NCBI GenBank assembly: GCA_038532735.1
Contig: JBCBAC010000008.1
Coordinates: 58,207-122,206 of the forward strand
DNA length: 64,000 bases
Direction: 5' to 3'
Source of the DNA: JAHTBL01 sp038532735
GTDB lineage: Bacteria > Pseudomonadota > Alphaproteobacteria > Rhodobacterales > Rhodobacteraceae
The notes beneath the pieces are model-generated. The model searched no databases. It was not told the DNA's origin and saw only the letters and a program-made list of their open reading frames with translations. A program made the translations under genes and the position numbers. Positions 33,868 through 41,410 of the stretch are shown here, piece by piece. Each line of letters begins with the position of its first letter. The first letter of the stretch is position 1.

Positions 33868-35178
33868 ATGAATATGCAGAACTCCGGCGTGATGTCGCCC
33901 CCCGCCCCCAAGACCCTCGACCAGATGAAGCTGGGTCAGGTGATGATGCGCGACATTCTGTTGAAGACAATGTTCCGCATGAACCTCGATCTGGTGACGG
34001 ACCTGTCCAAGGCGATCTGCCTGCCGGTTCCGGTCACGCAAGAACTGGTCGATCTCGCGCGCGAACAGAAACTGTTGGAGGCGACCGGTACGCTGCATGC
34101 GAACTCCGGCGGCGAGATGGGATATCAGCTGACCGACGCGGGCAAATCCCGCGCCCTCGATGCGCTGTCGCAATCCGAATATTACGGCGCGATGCCCGTC
34201 CCGCTCGATGTCTACCGCGAGCAGGTCAAACGCCAGTCGATCCGCAACATCCAGATCACGCGCGATCAGCTGACCAACGCGATGGGCCATCTGGTGCTGC
34301 CGAATGAGCTGCTAGATCACCTCGGCCCTGCGGTCTCTGCCGGGCGCTCGATCCTGATGTATGGCCCGCCGGGCAACGGTAAATCCTCGATCTCGAACGG
34401 TATTCGTGATGCGCTGGGTGACAAAATCTATGTGCCCCGCGCCATTGAATATTCCGGTCAGGTCATTACCGTCTATGACCCAATCGTGCATTCCGCGGCG
34501 GAGGAACAAGCCGACGATCCCAACTGCCTGCGCCGCACCGGCAACCGCTACGACACACGCTATGTGCGCTGCGAGCGGCCCACAGTGGTCACGGGTGGTG
34601 AGCTGTCCCTGTCGATGCTCGATCTGGTCTACAACCCCACTGCGCGGACCTATCAGGCGCCGCTGCAGCTGAAATCCACGGGCGGCATCTTCATCGTGGA
34701 CGACCTTGGCCGTCAGGAAGAACCGCCCCAGGCGCTTGTGAACCGCTGGATCGTTCCGCTTGAAGAAAGCAAGGATATCCTGGCCCTGCAATCGGGTGAA
34801 AAGTTCGAGGTGCCGTTTGACACGCTCGTCATCTTCTCAACCAACTTCCACCCGAACGAGATCTTCGACAAAGCTGCCCTGCGTCGGATCTTCTTCAAGA
34901 TCAAGATCGACGGGCCGGAACAGGCGGACTTCCTGAAAATCTTCTCCCTCGTGGCGCGCAAAAAGAAAATGCCGCTGGACGAGAAGGCGCTGATCCATTT
35001 GCTGAAGGTCAAGTATCCGACCATCGACAATGTCTATGCCAACTATCAACCCGTCTTCCTGATCGACCAAATGATTGCCATCTGCGAGTTTGAGGGGATA
35101 CCCTATCAGATGACGCCCGAGCTGATCGACCGCGCCTGGGCCAACATGTTCGTCAAGCAGGAAGAGATCGTCCATTAG
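33868..35178 (+). CDS. AAA family ATPase of unknown role
   Basis: 436 residues. The first 150 have no obvious enzyme motifs but look like a winged-helix region (TLDQMKLGQVMMRDILLK, GYQLTDAGKSRALDAL). The ATPase part has Walker A YGPPGNGKSS (166-174) and Walker B FIVDDLG (about 275-281), then IFSTNFHPNEIFD and an ALRRIFFKI arginine segment. MoxR-like or DnaC/replication-type roles cannot be separated. The stop overlaps the likely start of the next gene. The position directly beyond the tad/GT-C block suggests, but does not prove, a link to the cell surface. Confidence 0.75.
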   Translation: MNMQNSGVMSPPAPKTLDQMKLGQVMMRDILLKTMFRMNLDLVTDLSKAICLPVPVTQELVDLAREQKLLEATGTLHANSGGEMGYQLTDAGKSRALDALSQSEYYGAMPVPLDVYREQVKRQSIRNIQITRDQLTNAMGHLVLPNELLDHLGPAVSAGRSILMYGPPGNGKSSISNGIRDALGDKIYVPRAIEYSGQVITVYDPIVHSAAEEQADDPNCLRRTGNRYDTRYVRCERPTVVTGGELSLSMLDLVYNPTARTYQAPLQLKSTGGIFIVDDLGRQEEPPQALVNRWIVPLEESKDILALQSGEKFEVPFDTLVIFSTNFHPNEIFDKAALRRIFFKIKIDGPEQADFLKIFSLVARKKKMPLDEKALIHLLKVKYPTIDNVYANYQPVFLIDQMIAICEFEGIPYQMTPELIDRAWANMFVKQEEIVH

Positions 35179-35974
35179 CATAACTCTCGCAGGATGCGGC
35201 CGAATGGGCCACCCGATGCTCGCCGCCATGGTCGCGGCGGGCCTTCCCGCGCGCGGCTACGATGTGGCCGAAAAGGACAGCAACCTGCCGATCACAACAT
35301 CGCCGACCGAGGCCGCGGATGGAATCACGACGCTGATTTCTGTGGTGCGCGACGATGCGCAGACCGATGATGTGCTGTTCGGGCGGGGCAACTTCACGGC
35401 CTCGCCGACGCTGAAAACCATCGTCATTTCCTCGACCCTGTCGCCCAAATATGTCCGTTCGCTGCGCGCCCACGTGCCGGCTCACATCGCGCTGGTTGAT
35501 GCGCCCATGTCGGGTGCGGTCATCGCCGCGCAAGAGGCGCGCCTGTCCTTCATGCTGGGCGGCGAGGACGAGACGCTTGACCAGCTTCAACCCCTGTTCG
35601 ACGCCATGGGCGCGCATCAACACCGCATGGGCGGGTTTGGAAATGGCGCGCAGGCCAAGGTGCTGAACAACCTGCTCGCTGCGGGCTCCACCGCGATGAC
35701 CAGGCTGGTGATGGCGTGGGCGCAAGAGGCGGGACTGGACGAGAACAAGCTGCTCCACCTGATCGAAACCTCATCGGGTCAGAACTGGCTCGCCTCTGGC
35801 TGGAACACGATCGAATTTGCCCAGCACGGGTATGAGGATGACAACTCCATCGGTATCCTCGTCAAAGACATCAACGCCGCCCTCGATGCGCTGCCCGAGG
35901 ACGCCGACACCGCCCTGCCCGAAGCGGTGCGCGAGGTAATCCTGAACCTCCGCCCTGCCCCTTCATCTTGGTAA
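35174..35974 (+). CDS. NAD(P)-dependent 3-hydroxyisobutyrate/6-phosphogluconate dehydrogenase-like protein, likely AUU start
   Basis: If read from 35174 the protein has 266 residues and starts ISITLAGCGRMGHPM, which supplies the dinucleotide loop GxGxxG (GCGRMG). The first ATG (35204) begins MGHPMLAAMV and loses this loop. Between the last in-frame stop and that ATG there is no ATG, GTG or TTG. The ATT at 35174 overlaps the upstream stop as ATTAG and has GAAGAG seven bases before it. The rest fits the family: DAPMSGAVIAAQEARLSFMLGG, GNGAQAKVLNNL with the catalytic lysine, and DINAALD. The substrate is unknown. Confidence 0.72.
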   Translation: MSITLAGCGRMGHPMLAAMVAAGLPARGYDVAEKDSNLPITTSPTEAADGITTLISVVRDDAQTDDVLFGRGNFTASPTLKTIVISSTLSPKYVRSLRAHVPAHIALVDAPMSGAVIAAQEARLSFMLGGEDETLDQLQPLFDAMGAHQHRMGGFGNGAQAKVLNNLLAAGSTAMTRLVMAWAQEAGLDENKLLHLIETSSGQNWLASGWNTIEFAQHGYEDDNSIGILVKDINAALDALPEDADTALPEAVREVILNLRPAPSSW

Positions 35975-35984
35975 AAAAACTCAA
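35954..35984 (-). repeat. Dispersed repeat core copy
   Basis: On the minus strand this reads GAGTTTTTTTACCAAGATGAAGGGG. It is shared with the copies near 50795 and 61021. Here it forms the last codons of the dehydrogenase gene (PAPSSW and stop) and 10 bp beyond. Confidence 0.6.
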
Positions 35985-36014
35985 AATCCTGACCGTCGCC
36001 CTATATCGAACGGT

Positions 36015-38459
36015 ATGGACCTAAAGCCGATCTTTCACGACTGGTTCGCCTCCAAAGGCTGGGCCGTTCACCCGCATCAGGCACAGATGGTGGCCGAGGC
36101 CGACGCGCCCTCGCTTTTGCTGATTGCGCCGACCGGCGGCGGCAAGACGCTCGCGGGATTTCTGCCGACGCTCAATGACTTAGCGGATGGCACCCATGAG
36201 GGGCTGCACACGCTCTATGTCTCACCGCTGAAAGCACTGGCCGCGGATATCAAACGCAATCTTCGCACGCCGGTTGAGGAAATGGCCCTGCCCATCCGCA
36301 TTGATGACCGCACGGGAGACACCACTGCAACCCGCAAAAAACGCCAGCGCGCGGACCCGCCGCATATCTTGCTGACGACGCCGGAAAGTCTGGCGCTGCT
36401 GACGTCCTATGAGGACGCGCCGCGCATGTTCAAAGGGCTCAAGCGGATCATCGTGGATGAAATCCACGCGCTGTCGGAATCCAAGCGCGGTGATCAGTTG
36501 ATGCTGGCGCTGGCGCGGCTGCAAACGCTGTGTCCTGACCTGAAACGCGTGGGTCTGTCAGCCACGGTCGAGGACTCTGACGCCATCGCCCGCTTTCTGG
36601 CCAAACACCCCGACCTCACGCAAATTATCCATGCCGATCCCGGTCCCGCGCCGGACATCCAGATGCTCACCATCGACGAGCCGCCCCCCTGGGCCGGTGG
36701 AGGTGCGAAATACGCGATCCCGGCGGTGCTGGAACAGGTGCGCCAGCACAAGACCACGCTGATCTTTCACAACACACGCGCGCAGGCGGAGCTTTTTTTC
36801 CACAATCTGTGGCTCGCCAACGAGGAAGGCCTGCCGATTGGTATTCACCACGGCTCGCTTGCCCGGGCGCAGCGGGAAAAAGTCGAACAGGCGATGGTAG
36901 ATGGCAGCCTAAAGGCGATTGTCTGCACCGGCAGCCTTGATTTGGGCATCGACTGGGGCGATGTGGATCTAGTGATCCAGATCGGCGCGCCGAAGAACGT
37001 CAAGCGGCTCGTGCAGCGGATCGGGCGGGCAAACCACCGCTATAATGCGCCCTCCAAGGCGCTTTTGGTGCCAGCCAACCGGTTTGAAGTTGTTGAGTGC
37101 ATCGCCGCTTTGAATGCCGTGAAAGAGGCTGATCTGGACGGCGACGGGCGTGGGCGTGGGCCGCGCGATGTGCTCTGCCAGCATATTCTGATCACAGCTG
37201 CGGCGGGCCCGTTCGAGGCCGATGCGCTTTACGAAGAAGTGACGAGCGCGGGCGCTTACGCCGATCTCACGCGCGCCGAGTTCGACGATTGCATCGCCTT
37301 TTGTGCGACAGGCGGCTACGCGCTCAGGGCCTATGACCGGTGGCAACGGCTCATGCAATTGCCCGACGGGCGCTGGCAGTTGCGCGATCCGCGCGCGGCG
37401 CAGCGGATCCGGGCCAATATCGGGACGATACAGGATACGGATACTCTGAAAGTGCGACTGAAAAACCGCGGCGGTGGCAAGCCGTTGGGCGAGGTAGAGG
37501 AAGGCTTTGCCGCCACGCTCACCCCCGGAGATACCTTCCTTATTGGCGGGCAAGTCGTGCGCTACGAGAACCTGCGCGAGATGACGGTGGAGGTCACGCG
37601 CCGAAGGTCCGACAACCCGAAAATCGCAACGTTTCTGGGGACGAAATTCGCGACCTCCACACAGCTGTCGCACCGCATCATGAAGATGTTCCAGCAAGAG
37701 GATTGGCCCGAGCTTCCCGCCCACACTGCCGATTGGCTGCGGCTTCAGCGGGAGGTCAGCCAATTGCCCAAGCCAGACCGCCTGTTGATCGAAAGCTTCG
37801 ATCTGGACAGCCGCCCACATACGGTCGTCTACGGGTTTGCGGGCCGTAACGCTATGCAAACATTGGGACTTTTGGTGACAAAGCGGATGGAGGAGATGGG
37901 TTTGAATCCACTCGGCTTTGTCGCGACGGATTATGCCACGATGATCTGGGGCCTTGATCCGCTGACCGATCCCGCGCCGATTTTCGAGCGCGACACCCTG
38001 CGCGACGGGTTCGAGACATGGCTGGCGGGCAATGCCGTGATGAAACGCACCTTCAAGGCAAGCGCGCATATCGCCGGGCTGCTGGAGCGCAACTCGCTCG
38101 GGCAGCGTAAATCGGGGCGGCAGGCGACGTTTTCCAGCGACATCCTCTATGACACGCTGCAGAAATACGAGCCCGACCACCTGATGATGCAGATCACGCG
38201 GGAAGAGGCCACGCGCGGGCTTGTGGATTTTGGCCGGATCGAGGAAATGGTCGACCGCGTCGGCGACCGGATTGATCATCTGCGCCTGTCGCGGCTGACC
38301 CCGCTGGCCGCGCCCTTGTTGCTGGAACCGGGGCGCGTGCCGGTCAAAGGGCTGGCGGAAGAGCGTCTTTTGGCCGAAGAGGCCGAGCGTCTTATGGCGC
38401 TTGCGCTGCAGGGTAAAGAGCCCGCGCCCGAAAAGAAGCAATGGCGCGTACCTTACTAA
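36015..38459 (+). CDS. Ligase-associated DEXH-box helicase (Lhr-like)
   Basis: 814 residues, the short Lhr form. Motif I is APTGGGKTLAG (38-48), motif II VDEIHAL (DEIH, 148-151), motif III GLSATV, motif VI QRIGRANHR; a winged-helix and Lhr-core domain follow to the C-terminus. Proteins of this group travel in bacteria with an ATP-dependent DNA ligase, an exonuclease and the PdeM phosphoesterase, and are thought to act in DNA repair. Here only the phosphoesterase is adjacent. The gene starts with a weak ribosome site 40 nt after the dehydrogenase gene. Confidence 0.92.
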   Translation: MDLKPIFHDWFASKGWAVHPHQAQMVAEADAPSLLLIAPTGGGKTLAGFLPTLNDLADGTHEGLHTLYVSPLKALAADIKRNLRTPVEEMALPIRIDDRTGDTTATRKKRQRADPPHILLTTPESLALLTSYEDAPRMFKGLKRIIVDEIHALSESKRGDQLMLALARLQTLCPDLKRVGLSATVEDSDAIARFLAKHPDLTQIIHADPGPAPDIQMLTIDEPPPWAGGGAKYAIPAVLEQVRQHKTTLIFHNTRAQAELFFHNLWLANEEGLPIGIHHGSLARAQREKVEQAMVDGSLKAIVCTGSLDLGIDWGDVDLVIQIGAPKNVKRLVQRIGRANHRYNAPSKALLVPANRFEVVECIAALNAVKEADLDGDGRGRGPRDVLCQHILITAAAGPFEADALYEEVTSAGAYADLTRAEFDDCIAFCATGGYALRAYDRWQRLMQLPDGRWQLRDPRAAQRIRANIGTIQDTDTLKVRLKNRGGGKPLGEVEEGFAATLTPGDTFLIGGQVVRYENLREMTVEVTRRRSDNPKIATFLGTKFATSTQLSHRIMKMFQQEDWPELPAHTADWLRLQREVSQLPKPDRLLIESFDLDSRPHTVVYGFAGRNAMQTLGLLVTKRMEEMGLNPLGFVATDYATMIWGLDPLTDPAPIFERDTLRDGFETWLAGNAVMKRTFKASAHIAGLLERNSLGQRKSGRQATFSSDILYDTLQKYEPDHLMMQITREEATRGLVDFGRIEEMVDRVGDRIDHLRLSRLTPLAAPLLLEPGRVPVKGLAEERLLAEEAERLMALALQGKEPAPEKKQWRVPY

Positions 38460-38499
38460 GCGCTTGAATCGCGCCGCTATTCCGGGCATTGAACAAAGC

Positions 38500-39165
38500 A
38501 TGAACGGATGCGCGCTTTCTCTTGCCGGATGCGGCCTGATTGCCTTGGGCACGGGCGCGTTGCACTGGCCGGATCGGGACATGCTGATCGTGTCGGACCT
38601 GCATCTGGGCAAGTCCGAGCGCATTGCCCGGCGCGGCGGCACCATGCTGCCGCCCTACGAGACGCGCGATACACTAACCCGGCTGGAGGCGGATATCGCG
38701 GCAACGGGCGCGCAGACCGTCGTTTGTCTGGGGGACAGCTTTGATGATCACAGTGCAGCTGAGAGCCTGTCGGAGGACGAGCGGCTTTGGATCACCCGCC
38801 TGCAAGCCGGACGGCGTTGGGTCTGGATTGAGGGCAATCACGACCCCGGCCCGCTTGATTTCGGCGGCACCCATCTGGCAGAGCTGCCGCTGGCCCCGCT
38901 GGTGCTGCGCCATATCGCCAAGCCGGGGACATCAGGCGAAATCTCGGGCCATTATCATCCCAAAGTGCAGCTGCCCACGCGAGGGCGCGTGATCTCGCGG
39001 CCTGCGTTTCTGTTTGATACCTCGCGGCTGATCATGCCGTCTTATGGCACGTATACGGGCGGTTTGCGGGCAGATGATCCAGTGTTTGCGCAATTATTGG
39101 CAGCGGACGCGCATGCGATCCTGATGGGGCCCGCGCCCCAGCGCATCCCCCTACGCCTCGCGTGA
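38500..39165 (+). CDS. pdeM: Ligase-associated DNA damage response phosphoesterase PdeM
   Basis: 221 residues, a calcineurin-like metallophosphoesterase. Metal motifs are all present: VSDLHLGKSER (Asp 33, His 35), LGDSFDD, EGNHDPG and GHYHPK. It lies 40 nt after the helicase gene, the typical pairing. The ATG at 38500 gives the family N-terminus (the LAGCGLIALGTGALHWP strand); the frame is open further upstream within the helicase gene. The 3' end overlaps the converging LytTR gene by 15 bp. Confidence 0.9.
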   Translation: MNGCALSLAGCGLIALGTGALHWPDRDMLIVSDLHLGKSERIARRGGTMLPPYETRDTLTRLEADIAATGAQTVVCLGDSFDDHSAAESLSEDERLWITRLQAGRRWVWIEGNHDPGPLDFGGTHLAELPLAPLVLRHIAKPGTSGEISGHYHPKVQLPTRGRVISRPAFLFDTSRLIMPSYGTYTGGLRADDPVFAQLLAADAHAILMGPAPQRIPLRLA

Positions 39166-39915
39166 GGTCTGCAAAGCCGCCCGTTTGCCTTCGCTTGGCA
39201 GAAGACCCATCCGCTCCGCGCCGCCCCGGTAGGTGCGGCTGACGGGCACCTCCGCGCCATCTGACATGACCAAAAGCGGGCGGTTGTTGCGGTTGATCAC
39301 CTCGCGCACATGGGCGCGTGCAATCCAGTGGGAGCGGTGCACGCAACCGCCTTCGACATTGTCCATCTCCGCCGTCGCATCTGCGAAACGCAGCCGCAAT
39401 CTATGGATGCCCGCTACCGTGTGGACCGACACGTAATGGCCATCGCTCGATAAACGAATGATGTCAGTCTGCAAGGCGGTAGGCAGCCTACGCCACAAGC
39501 GTGGGCCTTCCGGCTCCTCGGGTTTGAGCGTTTTCTCGATCTGGTAGATCAGGCCACCGATGGCGGATGTGATGATCAAAACATAAAGGCCCAGCTGCAC
39601 CGTCGACAGGCGCACGCCGCTGCCGTCGCCAAGAACCGCGTCGGTGAACCAAATCAGAAATGGCGTGAAGGTGATCGTAAAGAGCACCGTTGAGAGGCTG
39701 GTTGCCAGAACGCTGGGGGACCTCATGGAAACCCGGATCAGGCTCGATAGAAAAATCGAGGTGAATGCCGCCCAAAACACAACGCCCCCCCAATAGAGCA
39801 ACAAATGCGGGTGCGGTGCCGCCTTATAGGTGCCAAACGGGCCGATTAATGTCAGGATCACGACCGCGCAACAACAGATCGAATAGGGGATTGTGCTGCC
39901 ATAGCGGCGGCGCAA
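39151..39915 (-). CDS. Membrane-anchored LytTR-type transcriptional regulator
   Basis: 254 residues from a TTG. Four hydrophobic spans (for example LLYWGGVVFWAAFTSIFLSS and LGLYVLIITSAIGGLIYQ) are followed by a LytTR DNA-binding domain at about 150-245 (DIIRLSSDGHYVSVHTVAG, WIARAHVREVIN, GAEVPVSRTYRG). No ATG or GTG lies upstream in frame, though the open frame continues with plausible codons (FSDRLKDDL), so the true start may be a CTG or the TTG. LytTR proteins with spans and no receiver usually autoregulate their locus. It is divergent from the thioesterase gene. Confidence 0.83.
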   Translation of the reverse strand: MRRRYGSTIPYSICCCAVVILTLIGPFGTYKAAPHPHLLLYWGGVVFWAAFTSIFLSSLIRVSMRSPSVLATSLSTVLFTITFTPFLIWFTDAVLGDGSGVRLSTVQLGLYVLIITSAIGGLIYQIEKTLKPEEPEGPRLWRRLPTALQTDIIRLSSDGHYVSVHTVAGIHRLRLRFADATAEMDNVEGGCVHRSHWIARAHVREVINRNNRPLLVMSDGAEVPVSRTYRGGAERMGLLPSEGKRAALQTSREA

Positions 39916-40055
39916 ATCGTCTTTCAGACGATCGGAAAAACGATAATTTTGATCTTGCCGGCTAATCTTGGGACGCTCTCATGTTTGAGACTGTTCACAG
40001 CAAATTATGCAATGATAGGCATAATGGAAATAGACTAATTCAATTTGAGGGTTTC

Positions 40056-40484
40056 ATGGACCAAATCAATCTCGCTCCCGCACGCGCGCAAAAAATCGCT
40101 GACAGTTTTGCCCGTCAGGCCATGATGCAAGGCTTTGGTGCTGAGGTGGCCGAGATGTCAGAAGGCGCTGTCACTTTGCAGTCGCCCATCCAGCCACATG
40201 CGTTGCAACAGCATGGCTTTGTGCATGCAGGCCTGACCTTTGCACTGGGGGACAGCGCGGCGGGCTATGCAGCGCTGACCCTGATGCCCGACGAGGCTGA
40301 GGTGATGACGGCCGAGATGAAGATCAATCTGCTGGCCCCGGCAAAGGGGGAGCTGCTGATCGCGCGCGGACGGGTCATCAAACCCGGGCGGCGGCTGTTT
40401 GTGACAAGTGCGGATGTCCTCGCGGTCCAGGATGGGCAAGAGACCCATGTCGCCATTCTGCAAGGCACAATGGTCCCGGTTTAG
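40056..40484 (+). CDS. PaaI-family hotdog thioesterase
   Basis: 142 residues. The hotdog signature is QQHGFVHAGLTFALGDSAAG, followed by the MKINLLAPAKGELL strand and GRRLFVTSADVLA. Members hydrolyse acyl- or aryl-CoA esters; the substrate is unknown. The ATG has GAGGG upstream. An earlier in-frame ATG at 39981 would add 25 residues with no family match. Confidence 0.88.
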   Translation: MDQINLAPARAQKIADSFARQAMMQGFGAEVAEMSEGAVTLQSPIQPHALQQHGFVHAGLTFALGDSAAGYAALTLMPDEAEVMTAEMKINLLAPAKGELLIARGRVIKPGRRLFVTSADVLAVQDGQETHVAILQGTMVPV

Positions 40485-40492
40485 CCCCCCGG

Positions 40493-41092
40493 TCAGTCCT
40501 GACGCGCGGCCTCCAGCTGCGACCAAACCGGCTGGTCCGGCACATGCAGCCGCAGCACATCGCCGACCTTCAAAACGCCTTCACGCTCCACCCAAGCCGT
40601 GACGCCGCGCTTGTGCTTTGCGGCAGCCTTGAACGCCTTGCCGTGGCCCGGCGCATCCTCGTCAATGACCTTGGCCGGCAAATGGCAAGGCCGGTTTTCC
40701 ATATCGATGACCAGCGTCGTACCTGCCTCTGATTGCAGGCGGGAAGACGGCGGTACATGGGTGAGGTCGGGAATACCCTCGATCACCATCGACGCGCCGA
40801 CCCATGTGGGATCGAAGTGATCCAGCCCCATGGTCGCCACGACCTCAGCCATTTCCTCGGCCGAGACGATGGCGAGTTGGCGCACATTGCGGATCGTGGT
40901 GCCGCGCGGATGCTGCGAGATCACACGGCTGCAAGAGGCCCGCGTTTCGCCGCCGTGATCTTCGCCCTCGACGCCTGCAAAGTTGGCGAAGACCTCCTCC
41001 AACGGCTCAGAGCGGAGCGAGGCCTCGCGGTTCGGCACCCGGCCCAGAAAGGTGATCTTGGCGGTGAAGGATGTGGGCTTCAATGCGGGCAT
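40493..41092 (-). CDS. MOSC domain protein
   Basis: 199 residues. MOSC domains bind sulfur carriers or the molybdenum cofactor. The fold is suggested by GETRASCSRV, IRNVRQLAIVSAEEM, the central DPTWVGASMVIEGI and the RGVTAWVEREGVLKVGD end. The catalytic cysteine is probably in the ENRPCHLPAKVI segment. The start MPALKPTSF follows GGAGAG; the open frame runs further upstream but without family likeness. It converges on the thioesterase gene with 8 nt between stops. Confidence 0.85.
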   Translation of the reverse strand: MPALKPTSFTAKITFLGRVPNREASLRSEPLEEVFANFAGVEGEDHGGETRASCSRVISQHPRGTTIRNVRQLAIVSAEEMAEVVATMGLDHFDPTWVGASMVIEGIPDLTHVPPSSRLQSEAGTTLVIDMENRPCHLPAKVIDEDAPGHGKAFKAAAKHKRGVTAWVEREGVLKVGDVLRLHVPDQPVWSQLEAARQD

Positions 41093-41212
41093 GGGGCTCT
41101 CCAACTCTGTCCCCTGTTCTGTGCCGCCAATCGGGCAAAATAACAATCCGAAGTTTGAGGGATTGGCTAAGCCCCGCAAAATCCCTCGCATTTGATTAAA
41201 ATGGCCCCGCCC

Positions 41213-41342
41213 CCGCTTCGCGTTTTGAGATCAATTACGAGAAGCCGCTTTCGCTTTTTAGAGTCATTTATGGGAAGCCGCGTCGCTTTTTAGAGTTATT
41301 TGTAGGAAGCCGCTTCGCTTTTTCCAAATATCCTCGCCGAAG
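41213..41342. repeat. Four-unit tandem repeat of 32-33 bp
   Basis: Units at 41213-41244, 41245-41277, 41278-41309 and 41310-41342 each begin with CCGC, a T/G-rich TCG and CTTTTT-like run, and end with GAAG or CGAAG. The middle two are the most alike (TTTTTAGAGT-ATTT). The fourth matches the dispersed repeat seen at 8371-8402 on the other strand. Confidence 0.8.
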
Positions 41343-41359
41343 GCTCCCCCCGCATAGAA

Positions 41360-41393
41360 AACGCCCCGTCCTTTGCAGAACGGGGCGCTATCC
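41360..41393 (-). terminator. Intrinsic terminator of ftsH
   Basis: On the minus strand an 8-bp stem (CGCCCCGT / ACGGGGCG) with loop TCTGCAAAGG is followed by TTTTC. It lies about 20 nt after the ftsH stop. Confidence 0.85.
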
Positions 41394-41410
41394 ATGCTTG
41401 AAGCGTTAGA

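Larger units (their letters stand above)
41093..41410. other. 318-bp region with tandem repeats and the ftsH terminator
   Basis: No gene is seen. The left 110 bp hold the promoter area of the MOSC gene. Four 32-33 bp tandem units follow, and then the terminator of ftsH. Confidence 0.6.

Noticed and set aside
36969..38645. A 558-codon frame antisense to the Lhr-type helicase gene
   Set aside because: Same cause; the plus strand has all helicase motifs in order.
41213..41342. Tandem repeats as a CRISPR array
   Set aside because: Units abut directly without spacers and are degenerate; no cas genes are present.
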